From positions 1 to 47,477 of the forward strand of contig JAFLJS010000029.1 of assembly GCA_022712895.1 (NCBI GenBank): a stretch of DNA of 47,477 nt, in the 5' to 3' direction. A model generated the notes under the pieces. It did not search any database. It was given only the letters and a program-made list of their open reading frames with translations, and had not been told where the DNA came from. Both the position numbers and the translations under genes were made by a program. This stretch comes from Desulfocapsa sp. GTDB taxonomy: Bacteria; Desulfobacterota; Desulfobulbia; Desulfobulbales; Desulfocapsaceae. Of this stretch, positions 41,814 to 47,477 are shown piece after piece (the first letter of the stretch is position 1; the number at the start of each line of letters is the position of its first letter).

Positions 41814-42917
41814 ATGACTATGAAAAATTTTATTGAGCAGGCTGGCCTTGGGGATATCTTCGAAAAAGTAGAGGCTCAGGAACGTCTTTCTGTTGAAGAT
41901 GGTGTCAGGTTATATAATTCAACTGATATTCTTGCCCTTGGTTATATGGCCAACATGGTTCGTAACAGGATGAATGGAGATAATACCTATTTTATCTATA
42001 ACCAGCATATAAATTACTCTAATATCTGTACAAATCTCTGTAAGTTTTGCGCCTTTGGTAAAGACAAAGAGTCTGAACTTGCCTACGAGATGGATTTGGA
42101 GACGGTTAAACAGAAAGTTCGTGACCGACTTGATGAACCTATTACTGAAATTCATATGGTTGGCGGTATTCATCCTGATTTACCTTTTTCTTATTACACA
42201 GATCTTCTGGAAGGGATTAAAGACGTTCGACCAGATGTTCATATTCAGGCATTTACCTGCGTGGAGATTGCACACCTTGCCGGACTTGCTGAAAAACCTG
42301 TCGGTGAAACTCTTGAAATTCTAAAAGCTGCTGGGCTTGGTTCAATTCCTGGTGGTGGTGCAGAAGTTTTTGCCCCTCGTATTCGTGAAATTACCTGTGA
42401 AAAAAAGCTCCCGGGTAAAGACTGGATAGAAATTGCTAAAGTAGCTCATAAACATGGGCTGCATACCAATGCTACTATGCTGTACGGTCATATAGAAACC
42501 ATGGAAGAGCGCGTTGAGCACCTTGATGCGTTGCGACTGGCTCAGGATGAAACCAATGGCTTTCTTGCCTTTATTCCACTGTCATTCCATCCCAAAAATA
42601 CAGAGATGTCTAGCCTGTCCCGCACTACTGGAATGGATGATTTAAAGAGTATTGCAGTGGCCAGACTGATGCTCGATAATTTTCCGCATATAAAAGCTTA
42701 CTGGGTGATGATTGGCCCTAAAGTCGCTCAACTTGCACTTTCCTTTGGCGCTGATGATATGGATGGCACCGTCAAGGAAGAGGTTATCACCCATATGGCC
42801 GGAGCTGAAACAGATCAGGCCATTGGTTCAACAACGCTTGTTAAACTGATTAAAGAATCGGGACGTATAGCAATTGAACGCGATACTCTTTACGAAACAA
42901 TCCAGGTACATAACTAG
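41814..42917 (+). CDS. mqnE: Aminofutalosine synthase (radical SAM)
   Basis: MqnE joins enolpyruvyl-benzoate to adenosine (via SAM radical chemistry) to give aminofutalosine in futalosine-type menaquinone synthesis. The 367-residue protein has the cluster motif C-x3-C-x2-C (CTNLCKFC) and the MqnE-type signature MLYGHIETMEERVEHL then FIPLSFHPKNTEMS. The start is at 41814 or at the next ATG 41820. Both lie on the T-run of the preceding terminator, so no ribosome-binding site is visible. The gene may be expressed from a leaderless or internal start, or the true start may be elsewhere. MqnC follows by 15 bp. Confidence 0.92.
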   Translation: MTMKNFIEQAGLGDIFEKVEAQERLSVEDGVRLYNSTDILALGYMANMVRNRMNGDNTYFIYNQHINYSNICTNLCKFCAFGKDKESELAYEMDLETVKQKVRDRLDEPITEIHMVGGIHPDLPFSYYTDLLEGIKDVRPDVHIQAFTCVEIAHLAGLAEKPVGETLEILKAAGLGSIPGGGAEVFAPRIREITCEKKLPGKDWIEIAKVAHKHGLHTNATMLYGHIETMEERVEHLDALRLAQDETNGFLAFIPLSFHPKNTEMSSLSRTTGMDDLKSIAVARLMLDNFPHIKAYWVMIGPKVAQLALSFGADDMDGTVKEEVITHMAGAETDQAIGSTTLVKLIKESGRIAIERDTLYETIQVHN

Positions 42918-42932
42918 AATCAGGTCGTAAAC

Positions 42933-44015
42933 ATGCAACTTCAAGTTGATACGTTTCAGGATATTAGCAGTAAAGTTCTTGATGGTGGTCGTATAGGGGA
43001 TGAGGAATTTCTTGCACTGTACAATAATGCGGATATTTACCAGCTTGGTTTTCTGGCAAATGCTATCAGAAAACAAAAACACCCAGAACCCATTGTTACT
43101 TATGTAGTTGATAGAAATATTAATTACACTGATATCTGTGTCTCTGCCTGTAAATTCTGTGCCTTTTTTAAGGCTCCTGAAAATAAAGACGGATATCTAC
43201 TCAGTAAAGAAGAACTGGCTGAAAAAATAAAAGAAACGCTACAACTGGGCGGAACACAAATATTACTGCAGGGTGGACTGCATCCCGATCTTCCCCTTGA
43301 GTATTATGAAGATATGCTCCGCTTCATCAAAGAAACCGGGATACATGTTCACGGTTTTTCTCCACCCGAAATTTACCATTTTGCCGAAATATCTAAATCT
43401 TCCATATCTGAAGTTATTAATCGTCTTATAAACGCTGGGCTTGATTCCATTCCTGGCGGTGGTGCTGAAATTTTAAATGACCGTGTTAGGGAATCAACCG
43501 CTCCACGCAAGTGTACAGCCGATCAATGGATAGAGGTGATGGAAGAAGCACATAACCAAGGCCTTCGTACCACCGCTACCATGATGTTCGGGCATATTGA
43601 AACCATCGAAGAGCGTCTCGAACATCTCCGGCGTTTACGTGAACTGCAGGATCGGACTAAAGGATTCACTGCGTTTATCCCTTGGCCATTCCAGCCTGAT
43701 AATACCGCATTAAATGATCTGAAGGTAATTGAAAAAACGTCAGGTTTCGCCTATCTACGTATGCTCGCTTTGTCCCGCATTTACCTCGATAATTTTGACA
43801 ATATTCAGGCCTCATGGGTTACACAAGGACCAAAAATTGCGCAAATATCTCTTAGCTTTGGGGCTAATGATTTCGGTTCAACAATGATTGAGGAAAATGT
43901 TGTGGCTGCAGCTGGTATAAGCTTCAGGTTATCTGAAAAAGAGATTAATCGTCTTGTCAAGGATGCAGGTTTTGAACCGAAACAGCGATTGATGGATTAT
44001 AGTCTGCTCGTGTAA
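42933..44015 (+). CDS. mqnC: Cyclic dehypoxanthinyl futalosine synthase (radical SAM)
   Basis: MqnC cyclises dehypoxanthine futalosine in the menaquinone pathway. The 360-residue protein has CVSACKFC (C-x3-C-x2-C). MqnC-type signatures are HVHGFSPPEIYHFAEIS, DSIPGGGAEILNDRVR and ATMMFGHIETIEERLEHL, followed by TAFIPWPFQPDNTAL. It resembles MqnE overall (same ancestor) but the FIPWPFQP form separates it. It sits between mqnE and the amidohydrolase gene, with short gaps, so all are cotranscribed. Confidence 0.94.
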   Translation: MQLQVDTFQDISSKVLDGGRIGDEEFLALYNNADIYQLGFLANAIRKQKHPEPIVTYVVDRNINYTDICVSACKFCAFFKAPENKDGYLLSKEELAEKIKETLQLGGTQILLQGGLHPDLPLEYYEDMLRFIKETGIHVHGFSPPEIYHFAEISKSSISEVINRLINAGLDSIPGGGAEILNDRVRESTAPRKCTADQWIEVMEEAHNQGLRTTATMMFGHIETIEERLEHLRRLRELQDRTKGFTAFIPWPFQPDNTALNDLKVIEKTSGFAYLRMLALSRIYLDNFDNIQASWVTQGPKIAQISLSFGANDFGSTMIEENVVAAAGISFRLSEKEINRLVKDAGFEPKQRLMDYSLLV

Positions 44016-44028
44016 GACTCCCCTTATT

Positions 44029-45270
44029 ATGTCCACCCTTGTTGACCACTCTTCTGTTGTTTTATACAGAGCACCGTGGGTAATCCCGGTTACATCGCAA
44101 ACCATACATAATGGTGTGGTTGTTGTTCACAGGGGCCGGATAAAGGCCGTTGGTCCCTGGAATGAATTTTCCACTATTTACTCCAAAAGCCCTATTTACA
44201 ACTGCTCTGGTGTTTTGATGCCTGGACTTGTGAATGCCCATATCCACCTTGAACTATCTGTTTTAGGTGTGGTGTCACAGGAAAATCCAAACAGTACTAT
44301 GTGTGACTGGGTTCGTAGTCTGCTACAAAAACGTCTAGCCTGCCAATATTCAGAGGAAGAAATTCATTTTGCTGCTGCAAAATGTGCCCATAATCAATTC
44401 GAGTCCGGTGTTGTTGTGTTGTTGGACACCGGGAACACTACTCTGCCATCTCTTTCCGGAGAGACTCCGGACATACATTCACTCTTAGAGTTAATAGGCC
44501 CATCTGCAAAGGCAACTCAGGCTGCTTTGTTGACTCTTGATGGTCTTGCTGAAGATGTTTTTCCAACTGGGCATGCCCCTTATTCAACTTCTCCACAACT
44601 GCTTCAAAGCATTAAGCAACGAGCAAGCGTAAAAAAATCTGTTTTTTCTTTACACGTTGAAGAAAGCAGGGATGAGGCATTATTGCTTTTACAGGGGGAA
44701 GGCTGTTTTTATGATTTCTTACAGGATAGAGATGCGCTAGATGGTACTTTTCCCCTGGCCGTAAACAGCTGTAAGTCTGTAGTGGACTACTTACATAAAA
44801 TAGAAGTTCTTGATGAAAAGACTATCTGTGTCCATTGTGTATTTGTCAGTGATGATGATATTCAGATACTTGCTGGGGCAAAGAGTCACGTTTGCCTCTG
44901 TCCTGGTAGTAATAAATTCCTGGGTGTTGGTAAGGCTCGACTAGAAACCTTTTTGGCACACGATATTATACCGGCCCTTGGTACTGATTCACTTGCCTCT
45001 AACCCTGAGCTTAGTATGTGGCATGAAATGGCACTGCTCCGCGAAGAACATCCAGCGGTCGCTCCCGAAACAATTCTTGCCATGGCTACAATTGCAGGAG
45101 CCAGCGCGATTGGCCGAGAGGCTGATTACGGAAGTCTTGAACCTGGAAAAAGTTCCAACTTTATAGGTATTGAAGATAAAAAAATATCTACCGCTGTCAG
45201 TGAAAAAGAAGTATTAGAGATACTCACGGTCATTGACAAACCTGAGAGGGTTATACGCTACAGTGAATAA
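44029..45270 (+). CDS. Amidohydrolase, probable aminofutalosine deaminase
   Basis: A 413-residue metal-dependent amidohydrolase. Metal ligands and catalytic residues are visible: HxH in NAHIHLELS, a His in SLHVEESRDE, another in CVHCVFV, and the Asp in LGTDSLASNPELSMWHEM. An N-terminal urease-like beta domain carries VVHRGRIKAVGPW and the C-terminal part GSLEPGKSSNFIGIE. In bacteria that use aminofutalosine, an enzyme of this family deaminates it to futalosine, and the position between mqnC and mqnA fits this role. Guanine or SAH deaminase-type activity cannot be excluded by sequence alone. Confidence 0.82.
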   Translation: MSTLVDHSSVVLYRAPWVIPVTSQTIHNGVVVVHRGRIKAVGPWNEFSTIYSKSPIYNCSGVLMPGLVNAHIHLELSVLGVVSQENPNSTMCDWVRSLLQKRLACQYSEEEIHFAAAKCAHNQFESGVVVLLDTGNTTLPSLSGETPDIHSLLELIGPSAKATQAALLTLDGLAEDVFPTGHAPYSTSPQLLQSIKQRASVKKSVFSLHVEESRDEALLLLQGEGCFYDFLQDRDALDGTFPLAVNSCKSVVDYLHKIEVLDEKTICVHCVFVSDDDIQILAGAKSHVCLCPGSNKFLGVGKARLETFLAHDIIPALGTDSLASNPELSMWHEMALLREEHPAVAPETILAMATIAGASAIGREADYGSLEPGKSSNFIGIEDKKISTAVSEKEVLEILTVIDKPERVIRYSE

Positions 45271-45295
45271 TATTCGGTTTGATAGGTAACGAGAA

Positions 45296-46135
45296 GTGAA
45301 CAAAGCTTTAGATACTAAAACCATACGCATTGGAATGGTTAATTTCATTAACACTGCTCCAATATATGAAACCTGGAAGACGCGCTCACATCCAGAAAAT
45401 TGGCATGTTGTCGAAGCACCTCCGTCAACACTTAACCAGATGCTGGCTGATGGTGAGCTTGATATGGGCTTTGTTTCTTCATACGAATATGGTGTTCGAC
45501 CGGAACGCTATAAAATATTACCAGATCTGTCGATTAGTGCTAACGGCTCTGTTGGTTCAGTTTTTCTCTTTTCAAGGATTGATCCTAAATTACTGGACAA
45601 ACATGTTGTCCTGCTCAGTGGTCAATCTGAAACCTCCATCGCCTTAGTTAAAATTATCCTGGAAAAATTTTATTGTGTTAAACCTGAATATATTGTTGGT
45701 GATGTAATTGGGGTTGAGGCCAATGATGCCGCTGGAATTTTAGCCATTGGTGATGAAGCACTACGTTTGTCAGCCAGTGGAGAGTTCCAGTACCAGATGG
45801 ATCTGGGTGAGGTATGGTGTAAATACACTGATCTTCCGTTTGTTTTTGCGATTTTTGCCGTTCGTGAAGAATTTTGCAGAGATAATGCTGAGGTTGTAAC
45901 TGCAATTCATCAGGAGTTCCTTACCTGTAAAGGGGAGGGCAGACAGGACCTAGAGTCAATTTGTCTGCGAGTGGCACCACGTATTCCAATGCATCCTGAT
46001 GAGTGTTATGTGTATTTAAGGGCAATTGAGTATGGGCTGGGAGATAGAAAACGACTAGCCCTTGAGAAGTTTTATAATTATCTTATAGAGCGTGGTGAGG
46101 GGTCTTCTCTAGCGGTTCCTTTGCAATTCTTCTAA
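45296..46135 (+). CDS. mqnA: Chorismate dehydratase
   Basis: MqnA removes water from chorismate to give 3-enolpyruvyl-benzoate, the first step of the futalosine route. The 279-residue protein has the solute-binding-like fold of the family: RIGMVNFINTAPIYETWKTR at the N-terminus, then GELDMGFVSSYEYG, ANDAAGILAIGDEAL and YKYTDLPFVFAIFAVREEF-like stretch (WCKYTDLPFVFAIF). It starts with GTG at 45296; ribosome-binding-like GAG is very close, so the start is somewhat uncertain. The 25-bp gap to the previous gene supports cotranscription. Confidence 0.92.
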   Translation: MNKALDTKTIRIGMVNFINTAPIYETWKTRSHPENWHVVEAPPSTLNQMLADGELDMGFVSSYEYGVRPERYKILPDLSISANGSVGSVFLFSRIDPKLLDKHVVLLSGQSETSIALVKIILEKFYCVKPEYIVGDVIGVEANDAAGILAIGDEALRLSASGEFQYQMDLGEVWCKYTDLPFVFAIFAVREEFCRDNAEVVTAIHQEFLTCKGEGRQDLESICLRVAPRIPMHPDECYVYLRAIEYGLGDRKRLALEKFYNYLIERGEGSSLAVPLQFF

Positions 46136-46204
46136 TGCCACCTGGCTTTACTCTCGGATGGTTACACTCTGTGCTGATAGTTTCATAAATAGATATTATT
46201 GAAA

Positions 46205-46783
46205 ATGAATACTCTGCAAGCAAAGAAAATCGTTGTTGCGATTACTGGCGCATCTGCCATGGTATTTCTCCATTCTTTTCTACAGCTCCTGGAAAACGAA
46301 CAAATTGAAGTACATGGAATCTGTTCGGAATCCGGAGAAAAAGTCCTTCAGTTAGAAACTGGTATTTCGTATACGCAGTTGCCAGGTGTAACCAGATGGT
46401 TTGACAGTAAAGACTTTGCAGCACCTCCGGCTTCCGGTTCAGCCGGGTACGATGCGATGGTTGTTTTGCCTTGTTCCATGGGAACGTTGGCAGCGATTGC
46501 TGCAGGTATCAGTTCCACTCTTGTACACCGTGCTGCAGATGTAATATTGAAGGAAAACAAAAAACTTCTGCTTGTCACCAGAGAAACGCCACTCAACAGA
46601 ACGCATCTCAAAAATATGCTGGCAGTACACGATGCCGGAGCGACGATCTGTCCACCACATCCCAGTTTTTATTTAAATCCAAAATCCATTGAAGAGGCTG
46701 CCACCACATTTTCATGGCGTCTTGGTGATCAACTCGGTCTTGAAATGAAAGGGCGTAAACGCTGGGAAGGAATGAATGTTTAA
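46205..46783 (+). CDS. UbiX-family flavin prenyltransferase
   Basis: UbiX enzymes prenylate FMN to make the cofactor of UbiD-type decarboxylases, needed late in menaquinone formation by this pathway. The 192-residue product has VAITGASAMVFLHSFLQLLE (FMN loop), VVLPCSMGTLAAIAAGISS, the LLVTRETPLNRTHLKNM motif and PSFYLNP near the C-terminus. I prefer ATG at 46205 over TTG at 46199. The partner UbiD-type enzyme is not in the window. Its stop overlaps the next gene start by 8 bp. A 69-bp gap before it shows no terminator. Confidence 0.9.
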   Translation: MNTLQAKKIVVAITGASAMVFLHSFLQLLENEQIEVHGICSESGEKVLQLETGISYTQLPGVTRWFDSKDFAAPPASGSAGYDAMVVLPCSMGTLAAIAAGISSTLVHRAADVILKENKKLLLVTRETPLNRTHLKNMLAVHDAGATICPPHPSFYLNPKSIEEAATTFSWRLGDQLGLEMKGRKRWEGMNV

Positions 46784-47477
46784 GAAAATTGCAATTCTCT
46801 TTGAGATGATCAAATTTAAATTGACCATATTTGCCATGCCCTTTGCTTTAATGGGTGCTTTTCTTGCTGCACGAGGTCTACCCGATGGGAAAACATTTCT
46901 CCTGGTAATCCTTGCCATGGTTGGGGCCAGGACTTGTGCCATGGGATTTAACAGAATAGTTGATGCGAAATTTGATGGAGCAAACCCGAGGACTGCTGGG
47001 CGTGCAATCCCCGCAGGAGCCGTGAGTACTCTTGAGGCATGGAGTATGGTTGTCATGGCCGGTGTTCTCTTTTTTGTGGTCGCATGGATGTTAAACCCCT
47101 TTACATTAACACTTGCTCCTTTTGCTTTAAGTCTGACGCTTTTCTACTCGCTGACCAAACGCTTCACATCTTTTTGCCATCTGATTTTAGGTGTTGCCCT
47201 TGCCTTTTCACCACTTGGGGGTTGGGTGGCGGTTCAGGGCGATTGGCAGAATTTTCCATGGGCTCTGTCGGCCGGTGTTTTATTTTGGGTAGCAGGGTTT
47301 GATACTGTATACGCGTGCCTGGATGCTGATTTTGATAAAAAGACAGGTTTACATTCCCTACCTTCACGCTTAGGTCCTAAAAATGCCTTTCGTCTAGCCG
47401 CGGTGTTCCACGTTATAGCTTTTCTTTTATTTGTTTTGACAGGTGTTCAGTCAGAACTGAATATTTATTATTTCGTA
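46776..47477 (+). CDS. UbiA-family prenyltransferase, partial (cut by window edge)
   Basis: A membrane prenyltransferase of the UbiA/MenA class, probably the MqnP-type enzyme that attaches the isoprenoid tail in futalosine-dependent menaquinone synthesis. ATG at 46776, with GGAAGG upstream, overlaps the ubiX stop by 8 bp. The open frame runs to base 47477, giving 234 residues with several TM segments. Both Asp-rich motifs are present: NRIVDAKFDGANPRTAGRAI and DTVYACLDADFDKKTGLHSL. The C-terminal TM segments (about 50 residues) lie outside the window. Confidence 0.92.
   Translation, partial: MFKKIAILFEMIKFKLTIFAMPFALMGAFLAARGLPDGKTFLLVILAMVGARTCAMGFNRIVDAKFDGANPRTAGRAIPAGAVSTLEAWSMVVMAGVLFFVVAWMLNPFTLTLAPFALSLTLFYSLTKRFTSFCHLILGVALAFSPLGGWVAVQGDWQNFPWALSAGVLFWVAGFDTVYACLDADFDKKTGLHSLPSRLGPKNAFRLAAVFHVIAFLLFVLTGVQSELNIYYFV

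Noticed and set aside
1-47477. CRISPR arrays or phage structural genes
   Set aside because: No regularly spaced short direct repeats, cas genes or phage structural proteins were seen; only the IS remnants and one integrase relic are mobile-related.

Overview
The window looks like chromosomal DNA of a Gram-negative, flagellated, anaerobic-type bacterium, most likely of the Desulfobacterota (Desulfobulbales-like). Hints are a rod/hook flagellar cluster, heptose-type LPS genes (waaF, gmhB), a futalosine-type menaquinone cluster, a TAXI-type TRAP transporter with a UspA protein, and many two-component/CheC-type signalling genes in rather AT-rich DNA. This assignment is inference from gene content; no rRNA or other phylogenetic marker was examined.

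Layout. 1-2748 (minus): flagellar genes flgB-flgC-fliE-fliF, the last cut by the window edge. 2938-5349 (minus): a large secreted TPR protein. 5603-8950 (plus): cheY followed by two CheX-like proteins and a 612-residue protein with two further CheC/CheX-like domains and a degenerate receiver. Then a zinc-finger-less DnaJ-like protein, leuCD (minus), and a plus-strand run: YejA-like binding protein, REC-PAS-histidine kinase, tsaE, EAL-HDOD, YcaO-TPR, waaF, gmhB, AraC regulator, ATP-grasp protein, KamA-like radical SAM aminomutase. 25544-30849 (minus) is a TAXI-TRAP system with two binding proteins and UspA. It is followed by an LD-carboxypeptidase-like gene and coaX (minus), then cutA, a Cys-rich mini-protein and an N-formylglutamate amidohydrolase-like gene (plus).

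34180-37800 is an accessory scar: two internally deleted IS3-type remnants, an HU-like gene cut at codon 41, another 3' gene fragment, several small genes, and a tyrosine-recombinase pseudogene ending about 50 bp from tRNA-Glu(CTC). After it come an FMN-reductase-like gene and malQ (minus). A sigma-70 family gene and the menaquinone cluster mqnE-mqnC-amidohydrolase-mqnA-ubiX-ubiA (plus) run to the window end.

Two themes stand out. First, a family of about 100-170 bp palindromic, MITE-like elements with TGATGG...CGTAAAAA ends sits in the flagellar region and after dnaJ; two of the four end exactly on the TGA stop codon of a neighbouring gene. Second, the AraC / ATP-grasp / KamA-like trio (21250-25432) is the best candidate for an undescribed pathway. 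Its aminomutase keeps the radical SAM, PLP and carboxylate-binding residues, but has serine at both positions where lysine 2,3-aminomutase holds the lysine side chain with aspartate. A partner ATP-grasp enzyme may activate or ligate the product.
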